From Acidipila sp. EB88 (GTDB lineage: Bacteria > Acidobacteriota > Terriglobia > Terriglobales > Acidobacteriaceae), in assembly GCF_003858395.1 (NCBI RefSeq), contig NZ_QWEV01000005.1, positions 3,596,001 through 3,660,000 on the forward strand: a DNA stretch of 64,000 bases. The letters are read 5' to 3'. This document shows, in pieces, positions 8,497 through 16,512 of the stretch. The first letter of the stretch is position 1. Each line of letters begins with the position of its first letter. The notes below the pieces were generated by a model that worked only from the letters and a program-made list of their open reading frames with translations, was not told the DNA's origin and searched no databases. Made by a program: the position numbers and the translations under genes.

Positions 8497-9528
8497 GTGA
8501 CCTCCACCGTTCAAATCACCCTCAAGACGCCGCGTACCCCTGGATCGAAGCGCATCCTTCTGCTCAAGCCGCGCGGGTTCTGCGCCGGCGTAGTGCGCGC
8601 TATCGACATCGTGAACATCGCGATCGAAACCTTTGGCGCCCCAATCTATGTGCGCAAGGAGATCGTGCATAACAGCTTTGTTGTGAACGAGCTGGCCGCG
8701 AAAGGTGCAATCTTCGTTGAAGATATCTCCGAGGTGCCGGAAGGCGCGCGTGTGATCTATTCGGCGCACGGTGTCTCGCCGGCCGTGCGTGAGAACTCCA
8801 AGCGGCGCGGACTCAAGGTGATTGACGCGACCTGCCCGCTGGTCACCAAGGTGCACGTGGAAGCGATCAAATTCGCCAAGCAGGGATACTCGCTGGTGTT
8901 GATCGGCCATCGTGACCACGACGAAATCGAAGGCACGCTCGGGGAAGCCCCGGACGTAACGCAGGTGGTGTCCACCGTGGAGGAGGTGCAGGCGCTCGAG
9001 GTGCCGAACCCGAACCGCGTGGCGTACCTGACCCAAACCACGCTGTCGCTGGACGAAGCCCGCGACATCATCCAGGCGCTCAAGGAAAAGTTTCCCGCGA
9101 TCGCCGGTCCGCACTCGCAGGACATCTGCTACGCGACCGAGAACCGCCAGGTCGCCGTCAAGAACGTCGCGCACCAGGCGGACCTCGTGCTCGTGGTCGG
9201 CTCCACCAACTCCTCCAATTCCAACCGTCTGGTCGAGGTATCGCAGAACCTCAGCACCAGTTCGTACCTGATCGACAAGGCAGAAGACATTCGCGCGGAG
9301 TGGCTGGAGGGCGTGACATCGGTCGCCGTGACCGCGGGTGCGTCCGCGCCCGAGGTGCTGGTGCAGGGCGTGGTCGAGTTCCTTTCGTCGCGTGGCTTTG
9401 GCGATGCCGAGGAGGTCGAGGTCATGCCGGAGAATGTCCGGTTTGGCCTGCCGCCCGAGATTGCCCAGGCTGCAGCGGCACAATCCCTCGCCGGAGCTGC
9501 CACGGGGGCGACCTCGGAACCGGTCTAG
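8497..9528 (+). CDS. ispH: 4-hydroxy-3-methylbut-2-enyl diphosphate reductase IspH
   Basis: Last enzyme of the MEP pathway; it reduces HMBPP to IPP and DMAPP with a [4Fe-4S] cluster. All three cluster cysteines are visible: PRGFCAGV (Cys29), DATCPLV and QDICYATENRQ. HGVSP, IGHRDHDE and the TNSSNSNRL substrate motif are also present. With a GTG start at 8497 the protein has 343 residues and begins near the family's normal N-terminus, with a short alanine-rich C-terminal tail. It lies 86 bases upstream of squalene-hopene cyclase, so C5 supply sits beside its main product pathway. Confidence 0.94.
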   Translation: MTSTVQITLKTPRTPGSKRILLLKPRGFCAGVVRAIDIVNIAIETFGAPIYVRKEIVHNSFVVNELAAKGAIFVEDISEVPEGARVIYSAHGVSPAVRENSKRRGLKVIDATCPLVTKVHVEAIKFAKQGYSLVLIGHRDHDEIEGTLGEAPDVTQVVSTVEEVQALEVPNPNRVAYLTQTTLSLDEARDIIQALKEKFPAIAGPHSQDICYATENRQVAVKNVAHQADLVLVVGSTNSSNSNRLVEVSQNLSTSSYLIDKAEDIRAEWLEGVTSVAVTAGASAPEVLVQGVVEFLSSRGFGDAEEVEVMPENVRFGLPPEIAQAAAAQSLAGAATGATSEPV

Positions 9529-9614
9529 CCCGGTTCGCGTACCTCCACATATACCTTCGCAGCGCCCGAACCTGTGGAATCTCCAGTCACCTTGTTGTAA
9601 TCAGATAAGAGCGC

Positions 9615-11639
9615 ATGAGCACAGCACCCCAGCAGGAACAACTCGGCAACCAGGGCTCACGCTTGCGGTTCGGCCGCCTCGACGTGGCACTCGACTCAGT
9701 GGAGTCGGCGATCGGCCGCGTGCGGGACTGGCTCTTCTCGCAGCAGCACCCGGATGGCTACTGGTGCGGTGAGCTCGAAGCGGACTCGCTGCTCGAGGCC
9801 GACTACATCTTTGGCCACATGCTGCTGGGCACGGGAGACCCTGCCCGGCTCGAGCGCGCGCTTGCCGAGATGATGCGCACACAGGGAGAGGATGGCAGCT
9901 GGGCGAACTACCCCGGAGGGCCCGGCAATATCTCGGTCTCGGTCAAGTGCTACTTTGCCTGCAAGCTGATGGGCTGGTCGCAGGACGAGCCTCGCCTGGT
10001 CAGAGCGCGCGAGTGGATCCTGGCGAATGGCGGCGTGGTGGAGTGCAACACCTTCACCAAGATCTACCTTTGCTTCATGGGGCAGTACGAGTACGACGCG
10101 GTACCGGCTGTGCCGCCCGAGATCGTTCTGTTCCCGAACTGGTTCTACTTCAACATTTACGAGATCAGCTCGTGGTCGCGGGCGATCCTGGTGCCGTTGT
10201 CGATCGCCTACGCCAAGAAGCCGTTCAAAAAGATTGCTCCGGAGCAGGGCATCGATGAGCTGTTCGTGGGTGGCCGCGAGAACGCCAACCTGCACTTGCG
10301 CTGGGACCGTGAGAAGCCGGTCTCGTGGCGAAACTTCTTCCTGTTGACGGATCGTTTGACGCACTGGGCCGAGCGGGTGCATATCCGTCCGCTGCGGCGC
10401 ATGGCGCTGAAGCGCGCGGAAAAGTGGATGCTGGCCCGGCTCGAACTATCGGACGGCCTGGGCGCCATCTATCCGGCCATCCTGAACAGCATGATCGCGC
10501 TGCGCTGGCTGGGGTACTCAATTGACGACCCGCAGATGATCCGCGCGAGTGACGAGTTCGAGAAGCTCGGTATCGACGCGCCCGAGGGCACCGCCGACTA
10601 CGCCGAGCCGACCTTTCGCATGCAGCCGTGCGTATCGCCGGTGTGGGATACGGCCCAGGCCGTGTTCGCGCTGGGGGAAGCAGGGGTTGAGCGTACCGAC
10701 CCGCGCATGCTCAAGGCCGTGGACTGGATGCTGTCCAAGGAAGTCCGGCACAAGGGCGACTGGGCCGAGAAGGTGCGCAACACCGAGCCGGGCGGCTGGT
10801 ATTTCGAGTTTGCCAACGAGTGGTACCCGGACGTGGATGACACCGCGCAGGTACTGCTGGCACTGAACAAGGTCGACAACCCGCGCGAGCGCTACCAGTA
10901 CGACGTGTCCAAGCGTGCGCTCGACTGGATCTTCGCGATGCAGTGCCGCAATGGCGGCTGGGCATCGTTCGACAAAGACAACACCAAGATGATCTTCCAG
11001 TACATCCCGTTTGCCGATCACAACGCGATGCTGGACCCGCCGACGGTGGACATCACGGGCCGCGTGCTCGAGACGCTGTCGACCTATGGCTACACCCGCT
11101 CGGACAAGCGCATCGAGCGGGCGATCAAGTTCATCTTCGATGAGCAGGAGTCGGACGGCTCCTGGTTCGGACGCTGGGGCGTCAATTACCTGTATGGCAC
11201 GTTCCTGGTGCTGCGCGGGCTTGAGGCGATCGGTATCTGGAACCACGAGCCGCAGATTCAGCAGGCCGCCGAGTGGATCCGCATGGTGCAGAACGCGGAC
11301 GGCGGCTGGGGCGAAAGCTGCCTCTCCTACGATGAACCTGACCTGCGTGGCGTCGGCGCGAGCACGCCCTCGCAGACCGCCTGGGCGGTGCTCGGGCTGC
11401 TGTCAGCGGGCGACAAGCGTTCCGATTCGGTGGCCAAGGGCGTGCGCTGGCTGCTTGAGCACCAGGCGGAGTCGGGTGGGTGGGACGAGTCCACCGACGC
11501 TGCGACGCAGAAACAGGCGGTTTATACCGGTACAGGTTTTCCACGCGTGTTCTATCTCGCGTACCACCTGTACCGGGATTATTTCCCACTCCTCGCGCTG
11601 ACGACGTATAAACGCGCGATCGAACGCGGCGACGAGTAA
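9615..11639 (+). CDS. shc: Squalene-hopene cyclase (HpnF)
   Basis: Membrane-associated triterpene cyclase of 674 residues that converts squalene to hopene and hopanol. The catalytic acid motif DXDD is present as DVDD at residues 406-409 in the context WYPDVDDTAQV. Many QW-type repeats are visible (QQHPDGYW, QGEDGSW, QCRNGGWASF, QESDGSWFGRWG, QNADGGWGES). The C-terminal part has the typical TGFPRVFYLAYHLYRDYFP. The length fits the family. hpnH follows 22 bases downstream. Confidence 0.97.
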   Translation: MSTAPQQEQLGNQGSRLRFGRLDVALDSVESAIGRVRDWLFSQQHPDGYWCGELEADSLLEADYIFGHMLLGTGDPARLERALAEMMRTQGEDGSWANYPGGPGNISVSVKCYFACKLMGWSQDEPRLVRAREWILANGGVVECNTFTKIYLCFMGQYEYDAVPAVPPEIVLFPNWFYFNIYEISSWSRAILVPLSIAYAKKPFKKIAPEQGIDELFVGGRENANLHLRWDREKPVSWRNFFLLTDRLTHWAERVHIRPLRRMALKRAEKWMLARLELSDGLGAIYPAILNSMIALRWLGYSIDDPQMIRASDEFEKLGIDAPEGTADYAEPTFRMQPCVSPVWDTAQAVFALGEAGVERTDPRMLKAVDWMLSKEVRHKGDWAEKVRNTEPGGWYFEFANEWYPDVDDTAQVLLALNKVDNPRERYQYDVSKRALDWIFAMQCRNGGWASFDKDNTKMIFQYIPFADHNAMLDPPTVDITGRVLETLSTYGYTRSDKRIERAIKFIFDEQESDGSWFGRWGVNYLYGTFLVLRGLEAIGIWNHEPQIQQAAEWIRMVQNADGGWGESCLSYDEPDLRGVGASTPSQTAWAVLGLLSAGDKRSDSVAKGVRWLLEHQAESGGWDESTDAATQKQAVYTGTGFPRVFYLAYHLYRDYFPLLALTTYKRAIERGDE

Positions 11640-11661
11640 GCACAGAAGGGAAGTACACAGC

Positions 11662-12795
11662 ATGGCAGTTCCCGTATCGCAGGCCTGGACAGTGGCCACC
11701 TACATCCTGAAGCAGAAGCTGAGTGGCCGGAAGCGGTTTCCGCTCGTCACCATGCTCGAGCCGCTGTTCCGCTGCAACCTGGCTTGTGCCGGCTGCGGCA
11801 AAATCCAGTATCCCGCGCACATCCTCAAGCAGGAGCTGTCGCCTGAAGAGTGCTTCCGCGCAGTCGAGGAAGCCGGAGCACCCATGGTGTCGATCCCGGG
11901 CGGCGAGCCGCTGCTGCACCCGCAGATTGCCGAGATCGTGGCGGGGCTGGTGGAGCGCAAGAAGTACGTGTACATGTGCACCAACGCGCTGCTGCTCAAG
12001 GAGAAGCTTCACCTCTTCAAGCCGTCCAAGTACCTGTCGTTCTCGGTGCACCTGGATGGGCAGCGCGAGCACCACGACTTTTCCGTCTGCCGTGAGGGCG
12101 GCTACGATATTGCGGTCGAAGGCATCAAGGCAGCGGTGGCGGCGGGCTTCCGTGTGACCACCAACACCACGCTGTTCGACGGAGCCGACCCGAACTCGGT
12201 GCGCGCGTTCTTCGACGAGCTGATGCAGCTCGGCGTCGAGGGCATGATGGTGGCACCCGGATACACCTACGAGAAGGCGCCCGACCAGAAGCACTTCCTG
12301 GGCCGCGCTCGTTCCCGCCGGTTGTTCCGCGCGATTCTGTCCAATCGCAAGCAGGCATGGAAGTTCAACGCGTCGCCCATGTACATGGAGTTCCTGATGG
12401 GCAAGCGGGAGTTTACCTGCACGCCCTGGGGCATGCCCGCGTACTCGGTGTTTGGCTGGCAGAAGCCCTGCTACCTGCTGCAGGACGGTTATGCGGACAC
12501 GTTCAACGAGCTGATCGAGACCACCGACTGGAACAACTACGGTACGGAGTCCGGCAACCCCAAGTGCGCAAACTGCATGGTGCACTCCGGGTATGAAGCC
12601 TCCGGCGCGTACTACACCTTTTCATCCTGGAAGGGCTTTGCCGAGACGGCGATGGCGACCCTGTTCTCGAAGTACGAGGACCGCGGCGCGCTGGACCTGT
12701 TGAATGAGCCGATCAAGCCGGCGCATGCGCCGCTGGTACAAATCGGCGCCAGCGCGGAAGCCCGTGCCGAGCAGAAGCACGAGACGGTGGCCTGA
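11662..12795 (+). CDS. hpnH: Adenosylhopane synthase HpnH (radical SAM)
   Basis: Radical SAM enzyme of 377 residues that adds the 5'-deoxyadenosyl radical to diploptene to form adenosylhopane, the first step of hopanoid side-chain synthesis. The cluster motif CxxxCxxC is at Cys38, Cys42 and Cys45 (RCNLACAGCGKIQ). The N-terminal MAVPVSQAWTVATYILKQKL and the segments SIPGGEPLLHP and CTPWGMPAYSVFGWQKPCY are typical of HpnH, including the C-terminal SPASM-like cysteines (CANCMVHSGYEA). A GAAGGGAAG purine tract precedes the ATG. Its stop overlaps the next start (TGATG). Confidence 0.96.
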   Translation: MAVPVSQAWTVATYILKQKLSGRKRFPLVTMLEPLFRCNLACAGCGKIQYPAHILKQELSPEECFRAVEEAGAPMVSIPGGEPLLHPQIAEIVAGLVERKKYVYMCTNALLLKEKLHLFKPSKYLSFSVHLDGQREHHDFSVCREGGYDIAVEGIKAAVAAGFRVTTNTTLFDGADPNSVRAFFDELMQLGVEGMMVAPGYTYEKAPDQKHFLGRARSRRLFRAILSNRKQAWKFNASPMYMEFLMGKREFTCTPWGMPAYSVFGWQKPCYLLQDGYADTFNELIETTDWNNYGTESGNPKCANCMVHSGYEASGAYYTFSSWKGFAETAMATLFSKYEDRGALDLLNEPIKPAHAPLVQIGASAEARAEQKHETVA

Positions 12796-13370
12796 TGAGC
12801 ACGAACGCTTCGCCGGACACGCCTGCCTCGACGCACTCGATCTACGCTCCCGGCTCCACGGAATCGCTGTCGCCGCTCGACCCGCACCAGGTGCCCAACT
12901 TCGGCACCGGCATCGCTTCGGGGCCGTCGACCGGAGCGGAGGAAATCAGCGGCAAGGGCATGGACGCGTTTGTGGATCCAGACCAGCTCGAGATCGCCGC
13001 AGGACGCGAGCGCGAGCAGTTGGAAGGCTGGGTGCCTGCTTTGGCCACCGACGCTGAAAAGCAGGAGGCTTTCGAGAAGGCATTCGACTACCGCGGCGAC
13101 GTGACGCTGACGCTGCGCGACGGATCGATCCTGACAGGCTACATCTTCGATCGCCGCGTGGGCAGCAGTCTTGCGACCTCCGTGGTGCGCATCATCCCCG
13201 CCTCCGAGCGAACCAAGATCTCTGTGCCTTACAGCGAGATCGCCGCGCTGAAGTTTACCGGGCGCGACACGGCTGCCGGCAAGAGCTTTGAAGCCTGGGT
13301 GAAGAAGTACCACGAGAAAAAAGCGGCAGGCGAAACCAACATCGCGATCACGCCGGAGACGCTCGACTAA
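12795..13370 (+). CDS. Uncharacterised soluble protein coupled to hpnH
   Basis: A 191-residue protein with no signal peptide or membrane helix. The first 60 residues are Ser/Thr/Pro/Gly-rich and probably disordered. The rest alternates a helical segment (EKQEAFEKAFDYR) with a compact beta-rich core (GDVTLTLRDGSILTGYIFDR) reminiscent of an SH3- or Sm-like fold, then KISVPYSEIAALKFTGRDTA. The ATG shares one base with the hpnH stop, so translation is almost certainly coupled. I do not recognise the family. Its position suggests a role tied to HpnH, for example as a scaffold or partner. Confidence 0.8.
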   Translation: MSTNASPDTPASTHSIYAPGSTESLSPLDPHQVPNFGTGIASGPSTGAEEISGKGMDAFVDPDQLEIAAGREREQLEGWVPALATDAEKQEAFEKAFDYRGDVTLTLRDGSILTGYIFDRRVGSSLATSVVRIIPASERTKISVPYSEIAALKFTGRDTAAGKSFEAWVKKYHEKKAAGETNIAITPETLD

Positions 13371-13416
13371 CTTCGAGTGGATACCCACTGGCCGAACCGG
13401 GAAAACAGTTGGAGCC

Positions 13417-14301
13417 ATGAAGCATATGCCGGATCTTTCCCGCCGCGAAATCCTCGCCGCGCTTGCTGCACTAACAGCTACTGGCCTGGCGCTGACACCG
13501 CTCTCAGCCCAGGACGACCCACTCCAGGCAATGGAACATCGGTACGGCGGACGGCTTGGAGTGTTCGCGCTGGACCTGGCCACGGGGCGCACCCTCACTC
13601 ACCGTGCGGACGAGCGCTTTCTGTGGTGCTCCACCATGAAACTGCCGCTGGTGGCCGCGGTGCTGGCCCGCGTGGACCGCGGCGAGGAACGACTCGACGC
13701 GCCGGTGCACTACATGCGCCAGGACCTGTTTCCGCACTCGCCGGTGACCGAGCAGCACGTGGCTGAAGGCGCCATGTCGGTTGAGGAGTTGTGCGCTGCA
13801 GCCATGACGGTCAGCGACAACGGCGCAGCCAACCTGCTGCTGCGGCGCATCGGTGGGCCTGCGGCGCTCACCCGCTTCGTCCGGTCCGCCGGCGACGCGG
13901 TGTCGCGGTTCGATCGCTTTGAGCTTGCCCTGAACCGGCCATCGGGCGAGCTCGATACCACGACGCCACGGGCGGCGGTGATGCTGCTCAAGAGCCTGGT
14001 GCTGGGTACGGCGCTGGGTGCCGCTTCGCGCCGGCGCCTGGTCGAGTGGCTCTGTGCCACCACCGTGGGTGTGCATCGTCTGCGCGCGGGGTTCCCGGCC
14101 ACGTGGATGGTGGGTGACCGCACCGGCACCGGTGATACGGAAACTAATGACATCGCGGTGGCATGGCCTCAGGGTCGAGCCGCCGAGCGCCCCATCCTGG
14201 TGGCTGCGCTGTACAACCAGGGCGAGGACTCCGTCTCGATCGACACCCGCGAAGAAGCCATTCGCAACATAGGCAGTGTCATTGCGGGCTGGGCCAGGTA
14301 G
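13417..14301 (+). CDS. Class A beta-lactamase with Tat signal and Arg at position 234
   Basis: Serine hydrolase of 294 residues. The N-terminus LSRREILAALAAL is a twin-arginine-type signal, cut near residue 31. Class A motifs are complete: CSTMK (residues 71-75, catalytic Ser72 = Ambler S70), SDN (133-135) and the general base in FELALN (Glu169 = E166). The KTG triad reads RTG (235-237), as in CARB/PSE carbenicillinases. The Cys at Ambler 69 resembles carbapenemases such as KPC, but the partner Cys238 is absent. It lies 46 bases after the hopanoid gene 12795-13370 with GGAG before the ATG. Substrate range cannot be predicted. Confidence 0.93.
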   Translation: MKHMPDLSRREILAALAALTATGLALTPLSAQDDPLQAMEHRYGGRLGVFALDLATGRTLTHRADERFLWCSTMKLPLVAAVLARVDRGEERLDAPVHYMRQDLFPHSPVTEQHVAEGAMSVEELCAAAMTVSDNGAANLLLRRIGGPAALTRFVRSAGDAVSRFDRFELALNRPSGELDTTTPRAAVMLLKSLVLGTALGAASRRRLVEWLCATTVGVHRLRAGFPATWMVGDRTGTGDTETNDIAVAWPQGRAAERPILVAALYNQGEDSVSIDTREEAIRNIGSVIAGWAR

Positions 14302-14327
14302 AGACAGCTCGCTTGCGGCCGAGACGG

Positions 14328-14367
14328 AAGAAAGGCCAGATCCGCAGGACGCGGTCTGGCCTTTCTT
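14328..14367. terminator. Bidirectional terminator hairpin
   Basis: A perfect 13-bp inverted repeat (AAGAAAGGCCAGA and its complement, 14328-14340 and 14355-14367) with a 14-base loop sits between the convergent beta-lactamase and ABM-domain genes. The A/T-rich stem ends give short U tracts in both directions. Confidence 0.8.
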
Positions 14368-14393
14368 GAGGTAAGTGGGATAAGTCAAGCCAG

Positions 14394-14699
14394 CTAGGCG
14401 CCGGGAGCCTTGACCGCCAGGATCTCCGGCTTGTCGATCTCTGGTGGCTTTGCCAGCAGTTCGTCGGCCTTAGCGAACAGGGCCTTGGCGATCTCGCCGG
14501 TCAGGTGCTTTTCCCGTGCTGTATCGTCCGCAAATGTGTCGAAGATCCCGTACTTGGATGGCCCGATCTTGAGCGCGTACCAGGTAGTGGTACCTGCCTC
14601 GGCCTGCGCCAGCGGCAGCGCTGATTTCAAGAATTCTTCCAGTTCCGTTTCCTTGCCCTGTTTCGCTTCCAGTTGTACCCAGATCGCCAGCTTGTCCAT
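14394..14699 (-). CDS. ABM-domain protein (putative quinol monooxygenase)
   Basis: A 101-residue single-domain protein of the antibiotic biosynthesis monooxygenase (dimeric alpha/beta barrel) fold. Typical features are the opening WVQLEAKQGKETELEEFL, the mid-segment TTTWYALKIGPSKYGIFDTF and the end HLTGEIAKAL. Start at 14699 with GGAGG at good spacing. It is transcribed away from hpnA across a 72-base gap and converges on the beta-lactamase. Family members include YgiN-like quinol monooxygenases and haem-degrading enzymes; which of these applies is not visible. Confidence 0.85.
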   Translation of the reverse strand: MDKLAIWVQLEAKQGKETELEEFLKSALPLAQAEAGTTTWYALKIGPSKYGIFDTFADDTAREKHLTGEIAKALFAKADELLAKPPEIDKPEILAVKAPGA

Positions 14700-14771
14700 G
14701 AAAGCCTCCACTTTCTGTGATGCGCGGTGCACGAGGACGCACCCTCGCGCCTCGTACAATCAGAAGCAGGC

Positions 14772-15827
14772 ATGAAAGTCTTTATTACTGGCGCGACAGG
14801 ATTTCTCGGGGCCCATGTAGCCGCAGCACTGCTGGAGCAGGGTGCGACACTGCGGGTGCTGGTGCGCCCCACCAGCGATCTGCGCAACCTGGAGCGGCTC
14901 AGTGCATTTGAGTCGCATACCGGCGACCTGCGCCAGCCCGAGTCCCTGCGCCTTGGCCTGCGTGGCTGCGATGCGCTGATGCACGTGGCTGCTGATTACC
15001 GTTTGTGGGTGCGCGATCCGGACGAAATGTACGCCTCGAACGTGGAAGGCACGCGCGCATTGTTACAGCTTGCGCGCGATGAAAATGTTCCTCGCGCGGT
15101 GTACACGTCGAGCGTCGCGACCATGGGCTTTCACGAGAGCGGCCTCGTGGTCGATGAGGCAACGCCGGTCTCACTCAACAACATGGTTGGCCACTACAAG
15201 CGTTCCAAATACATGGCGGAAGAAGTGGCCCTTGCCGCAGCACGGGCAGGCCAGCATGTCATCACACTCAACCCGACCACCCCGATCGGACCGGGCGACC
15301 GCAAGCCGACGCCTACCGGTCGCATCGTGGTGGATTTTCTGAACGGTAACTTTCCCGCTTACATGGACACCGGACTCAACCTCGTGGACGTGACCGAGGT
15401 CGCCCGCACCCATGTTGCGGCGCTTGAACGCGGAACGCCGGGTGAGCGCTACATCCTGGGCGGCGAAAACCTGACGCTCAAGCAGATCCTCGACAAGATG
15501 TCGGCGATTACCGGGATTCCCTCGCCGAAGCACAAGGTGCCGCATAGTGTGGCTGCCACTTTCGCATTCTTCGATGAATGGATCACCGGGCGCTTACGTG
15601 GCCGCGAGCCGCGCGCGACGGTCGAGGCGGTGCGGATGGGGCGAAAGAAGATGTTTGCATCGTCGGCGAAAGCAGAGGCAGAGCTGGGTTTTCGCGTGCT
15701 GCCTGTGTACCCGGCGCTCCGGGCTGCCATTGACTGGTTCCGCGCCAATGGCTATGCGCCAGCGGGCGGGGCCCAGGGTGATCCGGTCGATCTTGGTTCG
15801 CCACCGAACATTGGAGCAAGCGCATGA
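14772..15827 (+). CDS. hpnA: Hopanoid-associated sugar epimerase HpnA
   Basis: Extended short-chain dehydrogenase of 351 residues. Rossmann motif GATGFLG at residues 7-13, TSSVATMG, and the catalytic YxxxK (HYKRSKYMAEE). The opening MKVFITGATGFLGAHVAAAL and the segment NPTTPIGPGDRKPTPTGRIV match HpnA. The family is always tied to hopanoid clusters, but its reaction is not settled. A TACAAT -10 candidate lies at 14755-14760, giving a very short leader; AGCAGG may serve as SD. The ATGA overlap with hpnG shows coupling. Confidence 0.92.
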   Translation: MKVFITGATGFLGAHVAAALLEQGATLRVLVRPTSDLRNLERLSAFESHTGDLRQPESLRLGLRGCDALMHVAADYRLWVRDPDEMYASNVEGTRALLQLARDENVPRAVYTSSVATMGFHESGLVVDEATPVSLNNMVGHYKRSKYMAEEVALAAARAGQHVITLNPTTPIGPGDRKPTPTGRIVVDFLNGNFPAYMDTGLNLVDVTEVARTHVAALERGTPGERYILGGENLTLKQILDKMSAITGIPSPKHKVPHSVAATFAFFDEWITGRLRGREPRATVEAVRMGRKKMFASSAKAEAELGFRVLPVYPALRAAIDWFRANGYAPAGGAQGDPVDLGSPPNIGASA

Positions 15828-16510
15828 TCAACGTCGGCATCATTGCCGCACTCCCCGCTGAGCTGCACCCGCTGGTCCGCGAGTGGCCTCGAACCGACCA
15901 GGTGTTCTGCGGCCAGATCGGAAACCTACAGTGCTTTGCCGCTGCCGAAGGTATGGGTGCGGACGCTGCCACGCGCTCGTTCGCGGCGGTGCGCGCGGCC
16001 GCCGGGCAGCTGGATGCGGTGCTTTCCTATGGCTGGTCGGGCGCGCTCTCCTGCGGGGTCAAGCCGCCACAGGTGCACCCTGTGCGCGAAGTGGTGGATG
16101 CGGGTACGGGCGAGCGCTTTCGCACGATTTCGCCGGAAGCCACGCAGCGGCTGGTGACGCTGAACCACGTGGCACGTCCTGACGAAAAGCGCCCACTGGC
16201 TGAGCGTTACCAGGCTTCGCTTGTGGACATGGAGGCGGCTACAGTGGGCCGGCTGGCCCGCGCACACGGGATTCCGTTTCTGTGCCTGCGCGGCATCTCC
16301 GACGGGTACACCGACCACATGCCCGACTTCAACCCCTTTATCGATGGGCGCGGACAGCTGCGTACCGCCCGGTTTCTGCTGCGCACACTGGTGCGTCCGG
16401 CGGACTGGGGCGCGCTGCTGACGCTGCAGCGGCAGAGCAGCGAGTCTGCCCGGTTACTGGCGCGTGAAATTCCTAACCTGCTGGCAAGCGCCAAGTTGGT
16501 ATCCTACTAA
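15824..16510 (+). CDS. hpnG: Hopanoid-associated phosphorylase HpnG
   Basis: Nucleoside-phosphorylase-like enzyme of 228 residues that removes adenine from adenosylhopane to give ribosylhopane. The start MINVGIIAALPAELHPLV, the SYGWSGALS motif and the VDMEAATVGRLA motif (substrate-binding Met-Glu of the MTA/SAH nucleosidase fold) are all visible, as is the C-terminal SDGYTDHMPDF. Its ATG overlaps the hpnA stop by four bases, and the next gene starts two bases after its stop. Confidence 0.93.
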   Translation: MINVGIIAALPAELHPLVREWPRTDQVFCGQIGNLQCFAAAEGMGADAATRSFAAVRAAAGQLDAVLSYGWSGALSCGVKPPQVHPVREVVDAGTGERFRTISPEATQRLVTLNHVARPDEKRPLAERYQASLVDMEAATVGRLARAHGIPFLCLRGISDGYTDHMPDFNPFIDGRGQLRTARFLLRTLVRPADWGALLTLQRQSSESARLLAREIPNLLASAKLVSY

Positions 16511-16512
16511 CC

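Noticed and set aside
8461-9483. 340-codon minus-strand frame opposite ispH
   Set aside because: Overlaps the fully motif-supported ispH and has the His/Arg-rich composition of antisense frames.
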